Shown in pieces: positions 38,845-48,829 of a stretch of DNA of 64,000 bases. The stretch is from Azadirachta indica (taxonomy: Eukaryota > Streptophyta > Magnoliopsida > Sapindales > Meliaceae): positions 11,468,481 to 11,532,480 of the forward strand of contig CM040448.1 of NCBI GenBank assembly GCA_022749755.1, given 5' to 3'. The notes under the pieces are model-generated. The model was not told the origin of the DNA and did not search any database. It was given only the letters and a program-made list of their open reading frames with translations. Each line of letters begins with the position of its first letter. Within the stretch, counting starts at the first letter, position 1. The position numbers were made by a program, and so were the translations under genes.

Positions 38845-39671
38845 TTCATTGTACTGGTTCCAGTTTCTCAGCTCTTATTGCAAGTTTGGCCATTGAAACC
38901 ATAGTTTTTCCTCGCTAGAATAATAATATAAATGGATAGATGAAACTTGCTCACTACATGGCAAGAAATTTTTTGACAGTGAGATATTTTTGCACACTGT
39001 TCTTGCCTGCAATTTATTTTACATAAATCAATGATGTATGCTTCCATTTAGTGTCAATGAATAGCAAATCCTTGAATTATTGTCGGCTTCGGTGTATTGT
39101 TGATCTTTTTCTTTTAGTAACCTGTAAGCAAGATAATTATTTTAAGTTAAACATCCACTTCAAGACATTTTTAATTGACTAACAACAGGACAGTCTATGG
39201 CAGCGTTCAATCTAATATAATTTGTGACAACGTAAAGGAAGTTGCTAAAAGAATAGGTCTTGCTGTGTTCTTTCCCCTTCAAATAATCTTTGCTTTAGAA
39301 TGACCGAAGGGAAACCCAAGTAAAGTAGGAGAGTACTTGGTACGATTACTATTCTTAATTTTAAATAACATTGTTGCTTTTATGTTGTTCATCTTTTCTT
39401 AATTTATTATATATATTCATTTAAAATATGAAGTATGATCTGCTGCTGCTTGTTAATCCTAAAAATTACTTATCATTAATTCCAAGCTTCATAAATGAGG
39501 AAAAGAAAAGAGGAGATGCTTATTCCAAACCACAAGTTCCCACGAAGCAAGGCGCGCGCTTTCGTTTGAAAATCATTAATTAATCCCAAGCAGTGTTTAT
39601 AAGATCATCTGTGATTGCAAAGTAATTAACGAATAGTTTTAATTTTAATTATCGTTATATTCGGGCCAACA
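38845..39671. other. P5CR 3' side and DUF247 promoter side
   Basis: No gene is visible. The first 250 bases are probably P5CR 3' untranslated sequence. A TATA-like TTTATAAG near 39597-39604 lies about 70 bp before the DUF247 start codon. Confidence 0.5.
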
Positions 39672-41099
39672 ATGAAAGAAGGCAACGGGATCCCCTGTGG
39701 CGGCAGCCAGATGCTGCCTGCTGACCCTGAAATACTGGATATTGTAATCCAGAATGATGCCAACAAATTTCCTGAGGATGACAATCAGTGGCTGAAATCC
39801 ATAATCATCAATGGCGACAGCAAGCAAGGATCAAGAAGATTGAGAATACAGAAGGTTCCAAGGATATTTCGTGAGAATGAAGAAAACCAGAATTGCTTCG
39901 ATCCTTTAGTGGTTTCCATAGGTCCTTATCACCGTGGAAAACCTAAGCTTCAGTTCATGGAGGAGCATAAGCCTACAATGGCGCGTCTCTATGTTAATAA
40001 TAACCTAGACATGCTCGCAGAATTGTACAAGAAAGTCCTGAAAGTGGCTAAAGCTGCAAGGGAGTGCTACACCGATGAGGATGAGGATTCAATGAGAAAG
40101 TTCAACCACAAGGAATTTGCTCGGATGATGCTTCTTGATGGCTGCTTCGTTCTCCAATTCATTTACTGCTGCGCAATCAACAAGCGTAAGGATTTGCAAA
40201 TGAAAAACAACATTGCAGCTAGCGTGCAAAGAGACTTGTTCTTGCTAGAAAATCAACTCCCATGTCTAGTTCTGAAAGAGCTGATGAGCTTGAGATCCAG
40301 TGAAGAGGAATGGAAGAACATATTCGGCAATTTTATTTCACAAATTCGAGGACCGCCTCTCAAATATTCGTACAAAGAAAAGCTAAACAACTTCGTTTCT
40401 GCGGAAAATAGTCCCGATGATCAGTTGGTACATTTGGAAGTAGACATGGACGAACCTGCTCATCTTCTTGAGCTTTTCCGAAGACAACTCATTGATAAAT
40501 CTGCGTTTACAGTTCCTCCTCGAAGCTGCGGCGACTGGTCTTCATATCGTTCAGCAAAGGAGCTCAACGCAGTGGGAATCCACTTCAGGCGGAGTAAAAC
40601 TCGTCAATTAACAGACATCAAGTTCAGATCAATGTACTTGATAGCCATACTCAATCTCCCACCAATAACCATTGACGATTCAACCAGATCCATGTTTCTA
40701 AACATGGTTGCCTACGAAGCTTGCCCCGATGGCCCTGATGATTTCGGCGTCTCTTCGTACATTTGCTTAATGGATGCACTGATTGATCACGCTGAAGACG
40801 TAAAGGAGCTACGATCAAAGGGCATACTGTTCAATATGCTTGGAAGTGATCAGCAGGTTGCAAACCTTTTCAATGAGATAGCTGATAATCTGGTCCCGAA
40901 TCCTTACGCTTTTGCAGTTGTTAAAGATCGAATTGAAAAGCATTACAAAAACAAGATCAACATTTGGTTGGGTGAATGGCTGCATGCTCATTTTGCAAGC
41001 CCTTGGACCGTTCTTGCTTTTCTGGGTGCGTTATTAGCCCTCGCCCTTAGTGTTTGTCAGGCTTTTCCCATACTTGTGCCCAAGCAGTGGAAGGAATAA
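39672..41099 (+). CDS. DUF247 (UPF0481) protein, intact
   Basis: A single-exon gene of 475 residues. DUF247 proteins are a large plant-only family with no known enzymatic activity; members are linked to self-incompatibility in grasses, but most are uncharacterised. Domain hallmarks in order: RIQKVPRIF and FDPLVVSIGPYHRG (about 58-100), the FARMMLLDGCFVLQFIY block (about 150-170), RDLFLLENQLPCLVL (about 187-201), HLLELFRRQ, the LPPITIDDSTRSMFLNMVAYEAC block (about 330-355), and one C-terminal membrane helix (about 445-467) followed by a short tail. Length and layout are normal. The start is supported by homology to the disrupted paralogue at 2037-9397. Orientation is opposite to that copy. Partner and function are unknown. 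Confidence 0.92.
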   Translation: MKEGNGIPCGGSQMLPADPEILDIVIQNDANKFPEDDNQWLKSIIINGDSKQGSRRLRIQKVPRIFRENEENQNCFDPLVVSIGPYHRGKPKLQFMEEHKPTMARLYVNNNLDMLAELYKKVLKVAKAARECYTDEDEDSMRKFNHKEFARMMLLDGCFVLQFIYCCAINKRKDLQMKNNIAASVQRDLFLLENQLPCLVLKELMSLRSSEEEWKNIFGNFISQIRGPPLKYSYKEKLNNFVSAENSPDDQLVHLEVDMDEPAHLLELFRRQLIDKSAFTVPPRSCGDWSSYRSAKELNAVGIHFRRSKTRQLTDIKFRSMYLIAILNLPPITIDDSTRSMFLNMVAYEACPDGPDDFGVSSYICLMDALIDHAEDVKELRSKGILFNMLGSDQQVANLFNEIADNLVPNPYAFAVVKDRIEKHYKNKINIWLGEWLHAHFASPWTVLAFLGALLALALSVCQAFPILVPKQWKE

Positions 41100-41469
41100 T
41101 GTTTTGAGGTTAAAATGTAAAAATTTAATATTTGGATATGTGAAATTGATACTTTACATCCAAAACTCTCAAAACTTTTATAAGCCTGCAACGGTTGAAG
41201 TGATTGTTAATTATAACAACGTCCACATTTTTTTTAGACGGAATTCATCAATAAATATATTGAGTTTTATAATCGATGTATAAAATAAGAGAATCTTGGT
41301 TATGCTCAATGTATTGTTCTTTTTTTACTAATTTTTTTTACATACATATTAATTTTCATGATTACTACATTGATTAAGAGTAGTGCAAATTTACAAAGGA
41401 AGGGGATGCACAATATAAAGGGTAATCTAATTTTATTTTCATAAAATCAAAATCATATGTAACAAATGA

Positions 41470-41821
41470 CATAAAATTGTAACAGAAAATTATAGTATAT
41501 AGATAAGCTCACATAACGTATATTAGGGAAACAAACAATATATATATATATATATATATACGGGGTAGGATCAAGGACCCTTTTTTTTCACACGATTTTT
41601 ATATCAAATGTAAGCTGTTGAATATAAACACATCAACGGTTGAAATTGCATCTAATATGTATATTAATTATATGATCGGATACAATCTCAACCATTGGAT
41701 GTGCCTAAATCCAACGTTTTATATTTAATGTAAAAAATTGTATAAAAAAAAGGGGCCATTGATCTTACCCCAATATATATATACACATATATATATGAAG
41801 GTAAAAAACTTATAAGTTCTT
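41470..41821. repeat. Unit 1 (left part) of a tandem duplication, invaded by a MITE
   Basis: The stretch from AATTGTAACAGAAAATTA through GGGAAACAAACAA, a TA array and AAGGTAAAAAACTTATAA matches 46590-46765 in the same order. Here it is interrupted by a MITE (41562-41771) and then by Copia-2; the rest of the unit resumes at 46537. Confidence 0.65.
41562..41771. mobile_element. Fold-back MITE
   Basis: A 210-bp palindromic element. The left end reads GGGGTAGGATCAAGGACCC; the reverse complement of the right end reads GGGGTAAGATCAATGGCCC, and the match goes on, with mismatches, almost to the centre near 41665. No coding capacity. It lies in a TA array that the paralogous unit at 46670-46750 lacks an insertion in, which shows that it moved in. 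A target duplication cannot be read because the flanks are TA repeats. Confidence 0.8.
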
Positions 41822-42266
41822 TGTAGAATTTGTAACTCATATTTAATAATCGATACAGTATATTGGAGTACGTTAATATATCAAAGGTCAAGTTCTCCGA
41901 AAAGTTCGTTGAGAGTGTAAGGGGATGAAATGCCCCTTATTGGGGGCTAGAGGACAATGCCCCCGCCTTTTTATAATATTATATATGTGTATGTATGAAA
42001 GTATATTGTATTGAGTTTTTTTTTTATTGTATGGGCTTGACTCGACCCATGTTTAGTCCAAAACCTAGCTCAAAACTTAGAGTATATATTTTGGGATTTT
42101 AGGGCAAAATTAGGTACTATACATCTTTTTTATTTTTGGGTGAAAATCGCCTTCTTCTTTTGTGGTTTTTCCTCTTAAATTTTTCAAAAGGTTTTCCATG
42201 TAAAATCGGTATTGTTTCTATTTATGATTATTTTCTATTTGCTCATTTACTTGATTTTTCATAACA
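41822..42266 (+). repeat. 5' LTR of Copia-2
   Basis: 445 bp. It matches the right LTR except for an extra block of about 165 bp (about 41877-42040). That block contains a C/G-rich segment and a TATA-like TTTTTATAATA near 41969-41979. A degenerate primer-binding site (TAGTATCATAC, about 42270-42280) follows. Confidence 0.85.
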
Positions 42267-42309
42267 AATTAGTATCATACGGGATTTGTTTGCAAACTAA
42301 GTTCTCATC

Positions 42310-45300
42310 ATGAGTTCTTCAATCAAGTACGATCTATAGAAGTTTGATGGTAAAATCAACTTCAATTTGTGCAAAATTCAGTTTCGGGCATATATGATAT
42401 TTAAAGAGCTTTGGAAAGCAGTAGAAGATACATATCCAACAGATATAAAGGAGGAGAAAAAGGCTAATTTAGAAGAGTAAGCTTTAAGTGCAATCCAAAT
42501 ATCAGTCATTGGAGATATGCTAAGGGAAATTACAGATAAAGAGAAATCTTCGAAGGCATGGAAGATATTAGAAGAGTTTTAGGCTGGTAAGTCTCTAACT
42601 AATTGGTTATATTTTAAAAAGATACTTTATACTTTGATAATAAAGGAGGGAACATTTGTGAAATTGTAGTTAGATGAATTTAATTTTGTAATCATGGATA
42701 TGAAAAATGTAGACATTACAATTTCAGATGAGGATCAGGCCATACTTATTATGTCCATTGCTGCCATTATATGATTCATTCTGTCGATACTTTACTGTAT
42801 GGAAAGGAGTCAATTAGTCTGATAGATATATCAAGTGCATTGAAGTCTAAAGAGCTAAAGAAGCAATTTTTTGATAATGAAAATGTCAAGGGTGAAGGTT
42901 TGTTGTTAAGGGGTAGAACACAATTTAGGGATAATTCTGAAAAGAAAAAAAATAAGACTAGATCAAAATTTAAGATGAAAAAGTATGCTATTTTGGATGT
43001 AGTGAGCAATCATTTCAAAAGGGATTGTCCTCGTAGAAATGTTAAAGGAAAACTAAAGTTTTGCAAATGTAATCACTAGGATTTCAGGCAATGATGTGTC
43101 AAACAGTGCTGGTGAATTATTGTCTATTTTTGTTGGACAGTGGAAGGATCAATGGATTATGGATTCGAGTGCCTCATTTCATATGTGTTTTCATAGAGAT
43201 TAGTTTGTCACTTATTCACCAATGAGTGACAAAGTGTATCTTTATGATGATCATGTCCTTGAGGTAGTTGGAATTGGAATTATGTAATTTGAAATGTTTG
43301 ATAGTGTAGTCAGAATATTAGAGTGTTGGCATGTTGCAGGATTAAAAAAGAACTTAATTTTTTTTAATACCTTAAATTCAAAGGGATTTAGGTTTTATGA
43401 AGATAATGGAGTTGTGAAAATTGCAAAAGGCTTAATGATGTATATGATGAATAGCGTACATGGTGGTTTATATATTCTTCAGGGAATTATTGTTCAAGGT
43501 ACAGCTTTAGTAATTATGGGAAGTAATGATATGGATTGTACTAAATTGTGGCATATGAGAGTTAGGCACATGAGTGAAAAAGGTTTGTCAAAATTGAGCA
43601 AATAAGATCTACTTGGCACAGAAAAATTAGGCAATCTCAAATTTTGTGAACATTGTGTTTTTAGGAAGCAAACTAAAGCAAGGCAGTCCACAAGACTAAG
43701 GACACATTAAATTATGTGCATTCAAACTTATGGGGTCCGTATAGAGTTGCTTTAAAGGATGGTGTTAAATACTTTATGACTATTATTGATGATTACTCCA
43801 GGATGTTTTGGGTCTATTTTTTGAAGATAAAAAATGAGATATTCCAAACATTCAAACAGTAGAAGACGATGATTGAGAAGCAGACATAAATACAAGTCAA
43901 GTGTCTTAGGCTGACAATAGTTTGGAATATTATAATTCTGAGTTTGATGAGTTTTGCAACAAGAAAGGAATAGTGAGACACCATACTTTTATAGAGACAT
44001 TGCAGCAAAATGGAGTTACAAAATGCATGAACAGAACACTGTTAGAGAAAGCTCACTGTATGCTTTCTCATTTTGATTTGCCAAAGGTAGTTTGGGCTGA
44101 AGTAGTTAGTACTGCATGTTATTTGGTGAATAGCTCTTCATCTACAATCATTGATTGTGAGATTTCTTTTAAGGTATGCTTAGGAACAACTGTTGATTAT
44201 TCTCACTTGAGAGCATTCAGTTGCCCAACTGTTTATGTTAATGATAGTAAACTTGAACCAAAGGTAAAGAAATGCATATTTTTAGGCTATGCATTTGAAG
44301 TGAAAGGTTATAGGTTCTAATGTACAAATTCAAAATCTCTAAGTTTTGTGATTAGTAAGGATATTATATTTAATGAGTCTGTTACACTTGATTGTCAAAA
44401 GGATAAGTCAACAGTTGGAAAAGACTATGGTGTTAATGAACAGGTAGAGCTTGAAGTAAAACCTTCAACAACACAACAGCCCACAAAGTAGAGGATGGAT
44501 GAAGTACAGAGTGTTGACACAAATAGTCAATAACATGATAATGCACAAGAACAACTGGATAACATTGTCACTAGAAGGCCAAGGTGATAGATTCGACCAC
44601 TTGAGCGTTATGGTTATGCTGATATGGTTTCATATGCGTTACTTGTGGTGGAGACAGTGAGCACATATGAGTCTACTACTTTTAAAGAAGCAATATCTTG
44701 TCCAAAACATAACAGTAAATGGGTATTATGACTGAAAAGATTGAGTCTTTATACAAGAATCAAACATGGAAGTTAGTGATATTGCCTAAGGGAGATCGAG
44801 TTGTAGGTTAGAAATGGATTTACAAGAAAAAGGAAGGGATATTAAAAGCTGAAGTTCCTAAATACAGAACACACCTTGTAGTAAAAGGTTATACACAAAA
44901 AGAGAGAATTGATTTCAATGAAGTGTTTTCTCTAGTTGTGAAACACAGTTTTATTATAGTGCTGTTGGCTTTATTTGCTGTATATAATCTTTATCTTAAG
45001 CAGTTGGATATCAAAAACAACACATTAGAGAAACAAATTTACATGAGTCAACCAGAGGGTTTTACCTTGTTAGATAAACAAAATCAGGTTTGTCTCCTTA
45101 AAAAATCCTTGTATGGTTTGAAGCAATCTCCTAAACAGTGGTATAAAAGATTTGATAATTTCATACTTGATTGTGGATACACTAGAAGTATTTATGATAC
45201 TTGTGTATACTATAAGAGACTTTACGATAATAATTACATTTACCTATTGCTGTATGTTGATGACATGCTGATAGTTGCGAAAAATATATTAGATATTAAT

Positions 45301-46197
45301 TCATTAAAAAAACAATTGAGTGAGGTGTTTCATATGAAGGAATTAGGTGCAGCAAATAAGATATTGGGTATAGAAATTCATAGGGACAGGCGATTAAGGA
45401 CTTTATTCTTATCACAAAAGGGTTACATTGATAAAGTTCTTGATATGTTTAACATAAGTAACTGTAAGCCTATGAATACACTATTGGAAATCCATTTCAG
45501 ATTATTTATAGACTTCTCACCCACGACACAAGAGGAGGTGGAGTACATGAGACATGTTCCTTATTCTAATGCAATTTAAAGTATCATGTATGCTATAATT
45601 TGTATCAAACCTAATTTAGCTCATGCTATGAGTGTAGTGAGTAAATATATAACTTCTCCTAAACACTAGAATGCTGTAAAATGGATATTCTGATATTTGA
45701 AGGGCACTAGTCATGTAAGACAAGTATGTAATAAGGTAACATCAAATATGACTGAATTAACAGATTATGTGAATTTTTATTATGTACGAGATCTAGATAG
45801 AAGAAGGTTATTGACAGGTTATGTTTTTATCTTATTTGGTTGTGTCGTTAATTGGAAGGCAACATTGTAAGCTATAGTAGCATAGTCAGTGAAGGAAGCA
45901 GTGAAGGAAGCTTTGTGGTTAAAAGGCCTTGTGAGTAATTTTGGGTTGTCACAGTAGCAAACAATTGTACATTGTGATAATTAGAGTACCATTCGCTTGA
46001 CTAAGAACCACAAGTTTCATGAAAGGATTAAACATATTGATGTCAAGTTCCATTTTGTCAGAAATGTGGTTTCAAATGGTTCTATTGCGATACAAAAAAT
46101 TTCTACACACAAGAATCTAGCAGACATGTTGACCAAAGCAATTCCTATGACCAAGTTCAACCATTACTTGGACTTGATTTGTATTTACAGCATTTAA
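42310..46197 (+). pseudogene. Copia-2 gag-pol remnant
   Basis: The remnant starts near an ATG at 42310. Recognisable parts: gag (about 42310-43070), GAG-pre-integrase (LWHMRVRHMSEKGLSKLSK), integrase (TIIDDYSRMFWVYF; then a long open piece at 43922-44320), reverse transcriptase (44923-45579, with LLYVDDMLIVAKN) and RNase H (about 45830-46190, with HCDN ... RIKHIDVKFH). About twenty stops interrupt it; many stand where Gln, Arg or Trp is expected in the family. No functional protein is encoded. Confidence 0.88.
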
Positions 46198-46254
46198 TGA
46201 GCCCTTAAAGACGTAATGGAGAGTTTCAAGTAAATATGTGTCAAGGTAAAGATT

Positions 46255-46531
46255 TGTAGAATTTGTGGCCCATATTTAGTTACTGATGCAGTATATTAGG
46301 GTATGCTAACCCAACCCTTATTTAGTCTAAAACTCGTCTCAAAACCAAGAGTATATATTTTGAGGTTTTAGGACAAAATTGGGTACTATACATCTTCATT
46401 TTTGAGTAAAAATCGCCTTCTTTTTTGGTGGTTTTTCCTCTGAAATTTTTTAGAGATTTTTCTCGTAAAATCTGTGTTGTTTCTATTTGTAATTATTTTC
46501 TATTTGCTCATTAACTTGATTTTTCATAACG
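46255..46531 (+). repeat. 3' LTR of Copia-2, shortened
   Basis: 277 bp. Matches both ends of the left LTR but lacks about 165 bp from the middle-left part, where the left LTR has its TATA-like sequence. Followed by the target duplication TTCTT. Confidence 0.85.
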
Positions 46532-46536
46532 TTCTT

Positions 46537-46665
46537 AAAATGTTTGACAATTATACATTAAATATTTTATCATTAACTAGTAAATACATATAAAATTGTA
46601 ACAGAAAATTAATTTCATATGGTGTAGATCAGCTCGCATACAATATATTAGGGAAACAAACAACA

Positions 46666-46707
<42 letters not shown>

Positions 46708-46830
46708 ACACAATAAACATATATACACATATATATATATATATATATAAAGGTAAAAAAAAACTTATAACTTGTTAAAATTTTTGACAATTTTATATCA
46801 AATATTTTATTATTAACTATTAAATAATTG
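46537..46830. repeat. Remainder of unit 1 and unit 2 of the tandem duplication
   Basis: 46537-46590 (AAAATGTTTGACAATTATAC, then a TTTTATCATTAACTA phrase) completes unit 1. Unit 2 begins near 46590 (AAAATTGTAACAGAAAATTA) and ends near 46830 with the same TTTTTGACAATTTTAT and TATTATTAACTA phrases. It includes TA arrays at about 46680-46750. Unit length was about 250 bp before the insertions. Confidence 0.65.
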
Positions 46831-46839
46831 ACAATTTAA

Positions 46840-47535
46840 GAATAAATTTGTTATATACCGTCATTATATATGGTTACATCAATTTAATGTTAAGATTTAC
46901 CAAAACTCACACTTTTTATTTTTTAAACCTTGCAATATTTTTGCTAGCACAATTTAGTATAAACACAAAGATTTTTCTGATAATTGATTATTTCTTTGAT
47001 AATTGAATATTTCTTAACACATCATAAATATATTAATCTATAAGTTATAATAAAGTGGCTTGAGATTAAGAATGTACCGCACATTAGTGCGCAATTGTAC
47101 CATATATTAAGAGACAAATTTAACAAAAAAAAAAAATGCAACGTAAAAATTATAACAGTAAGGAGAAAATGAGTGTTTAAAATAGTAACAATAAAGGAAA
47201 GAGTGGCTAATTCAAAAGGTAATACTAATGGGAGTAATTGTCTTTTTCAGAATTATAATATACTATTTCTCTTTTTCATTTTTATTTTAAGAAAACACCA
47301 ATTGACTAAATGTACCCTAAAAGTATCCTCATCTGGATAAATGGTTTGCTAGTAAATACTAATATATTATTATCGCAATGGTTGAGGTGGGGACTTAAAT
47401 GTGTGTTCTTAAAATATGGGCTTAAATATATTAGTATTATACAAATACTAATATATTTGTATTTAAGACAAAAAATGAATACTGGAGTAAAATTTACCCA
47501 TTGCCTTTAACTCACACCTTAGCAGGGAATTAACT
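46840..47535. other. AT-rich spacer, 3' side of the methyltransferase gene
   Basis: No gene seen. The right 200 bases are likely 3' untranslated sequence of the minus-strand gene that ends at 47536. A short perfect hairpin is entered separately. Confidence 0.5.
47424..47458. other. Perfect 15-bp hairpin
   Basis: AAATATATTAGTATT (47424-47438) pairs perfectly with 47444-47458 across a 5-base loop (ATACA). It lies about 80 bases past the stop codon of the methyltransferase-like gene, so it could be in its 3' untranslated region. AT-only stems of this size also arise by chance or mark tiny transposon relics. Confidence 0.6.
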
Positions 47536-48747
47536 CTAAGCTTTCTTCGATGGCTTCTCGAGCAAAACTGAAAGGTACATCTCCCGAAGCTCGGGTCCCC
47601 GATCAAGTTTCCTTCCGACCACCCACTTTAACTTGTTGAATCCAACGCTTTCGATCAGCGGCGCATAAACCTCCTTCAACTGCTCACTCACACAGAAGAA
47701 GTGGTCGAGCCAGAACAATCCTCCTGGCCTGAGCACCCGATAGATATCAAACACCAAGAAATGCAGCAGCGTTGTGGGAATCCAGTTGCTCAAAACATGC
47801 ATGGAATGGACTATATCCAATGTGTTGTCAAAAAACGGAAGCCTCTGCGATATACTGATGTACAAAGGGACAACACCTCTTGAAGCTATGAAGCTGTTGA
47901 ATGGACCATTCAGATTCATGGAAGTAGTGACGATAGTTATGTTTCTTTCCATCATTCTTACGGCGAAAGTAGCAACACCACCACCAATGTCAAGTCCGAT
48001 TCTGATGGTTCCTGGTTTCTTGGTAGCCAGCACTTCATCGATGGAGAAGTCAAGTCCTCCATTACCTGTCTTCTGAGTCCAACGAGTTTTCTCTGAAGCA
48101 TCAAGATCAAAGCAATCTTTACAATCATCGAAACCCTTTTGTGTGCGCTTCCTGTTGATAAGACAAGTGTAATTCTTGCATTTATATGCTGTCCATACTA
48201 CTGATGAATCTGGGGGAGTGGTCCAGAGGCTAGTGGGGAGAGGGTAGGGATCAACGTAGTTAGGCGAGGATGGAGGGCGGCAGCGGCGGCGAGGGAGTGG
48301 TTCGCAGCCCTTGAGGAGTAGTTTCTGGGCCAGGAGCTCATCATCAGGGCAGGAACCATTGACTCTGTAGGACATGTAGCGATTGAGTTCATTGGGAAAA
48401 AAAGTGCAAGCGCGACCTACAGGAGGATAGATGGTATCTGAATCAAAGTTGGTGTTGAATCCAAAGGGAAGAAGTTGGCCAGAAGTGAAGGCAAGGAATT
48501 CCGGTGGTAGCAGTACGCCGTCGTGTGAATTCGTTTTATCAGAAAGATTACTCTTGATGACCTTGACTGAGTCACCAACGGTACCAGAAGTAGCAGTAGT
48601 AGTAGTAGAGACGGTGGCAATGAGTGAGCAGGAGGAAGAGGAGTAAAAGAGGGAGGAAATAAAGAAGGTGATGAGATTTGTTGACAAGAGGAGGACGAAG
48701 AAGAGGAGATTGGTAGCGAGAGACTTTGGTTTATGAGGTGAATCCAT
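47536..48747 (-). CDS. Membrane-anchored SAM methyltransferase-like protein
   Basis: A single-exon gene of 403 residues on the minus strand. One membrane anchor lies near the N-terminus (LLFFVLLLSTNLITFFIS, about 15-32), then a Ser/Thr-rich stretch, then a Cys-containing luminal-like region (CEPLPRRRC, and a CKNYTC motif). The C-terminal half has the methyltransferase fold: SAM-binding motif I GLDIGGGVATFAVRM (about 246-260), LPFFDNTLDIVHSMHVL (about 301-317) and the post-motif DIYRVLRPGGLFWLDHFF. This layout fits the plant family of single-exon type II membrane proteins with a methyltransferase-11-like domain (At3g27230/At5g40830-like), probably Golgi or endomembrane. The substrate is not known. 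Length is normal and no damage is visible. A homopolymer-rich codon run (Ser/Thr) near 45-60 may vary between alleles. Confidence 0.9.
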   Translation of the reverse strand: MDSPHKPKSLATNLLFFVLLLSTNLITFFISSLFYSSSSCSLIATVSTTTTATSGTVGDSVKVIKSNLSDKTNSHDGVLLPPEFLAFTSGQLLPFGFNTNFDSDTIYPPVGRACTFFPNELNRYMSYRVNGSCPDDELLAQKLLLKGCEPLPRRRCRPPSSPNYVDPYPLPTSLWTTPPDSSVVWTAYKCKNYTCLINRKRTQKGFDDCKDCFDLDASEKTRWTQKTGNGGLDFSIDEVLATKKPGTIRIGLDIGGGVATFAVRMMERNITIVTTSMNLNGPFNSFIASRGVVPLYISISQRLPFFDNTLDIVHSMHVLSNWIPTTLLHFLVFDIYRVLRPGGLFWLDHFFCVSEQLKEVYAPLIESVGFNKLKWVVGRKLDRGPELREMYLSVLLEKPSKKA

Positions 48748-48795
48748 TGATCTGGGTGATGGTTTGATTTAATTAATTTGTTCACTTAGAGATGA

Positions 48796-48812
48796 AGATA
48801 TATACATATATA
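48796..48812 (-). promoter_or_regulatory. Possible TATA element of the methyltransferase gene
   Basis: On the minus strand a TTTATTTATATATG stretch lies about 50-60 bp before the start codon at 48747. The sequence fits a TATA element, but nearby TA-richness lowers the confidence. Confidence 0.35.
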
Positions 48813-48829
48813 AATAAAAGCGGTCAAGT

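Larger units (their letters stand above)
41822..46531 (+). mobile_element. Ty1/copia LTR retrotransposon (Copia-2), heavily decayed
   Basis: A 4.7-kb element on the plus strand. LTRs lie at 41822-42266 and 46255-46531, with the target duplication TTCTT at 41817-41821 and 46532-46536. The LTR begins TGTAGAATTTGT and ends CATAACA (mutated to CATAACG on the right). Inside are a gag region, a GAG-pre-integrase and integrase core (TIIDDYSRMFWVYF), a reverse transcriptase with the YVDDM active-site motif, and an RNase H tail (HCDN). Many in-frame stops, mostly TAG and TAA, break all parts. It is a different family from Copia-1. The left LTR is about 165 bp longer than the right. Confidence 0.92.

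Noticed and set aside
41930..41965. Short GC-rich inverted sequence in the Copia-2 left LTR as a possible separate insertion
   Set aside because: It has no target duplication and fits normal LTR promoter sequence; better explained by deletion in the other LTR.
48417..48785. 122-codon frame overlapping the start of the methyltransferase gene
   Set aside because: Out-of-frame shadow; the 403-codon frame has the family motifs.
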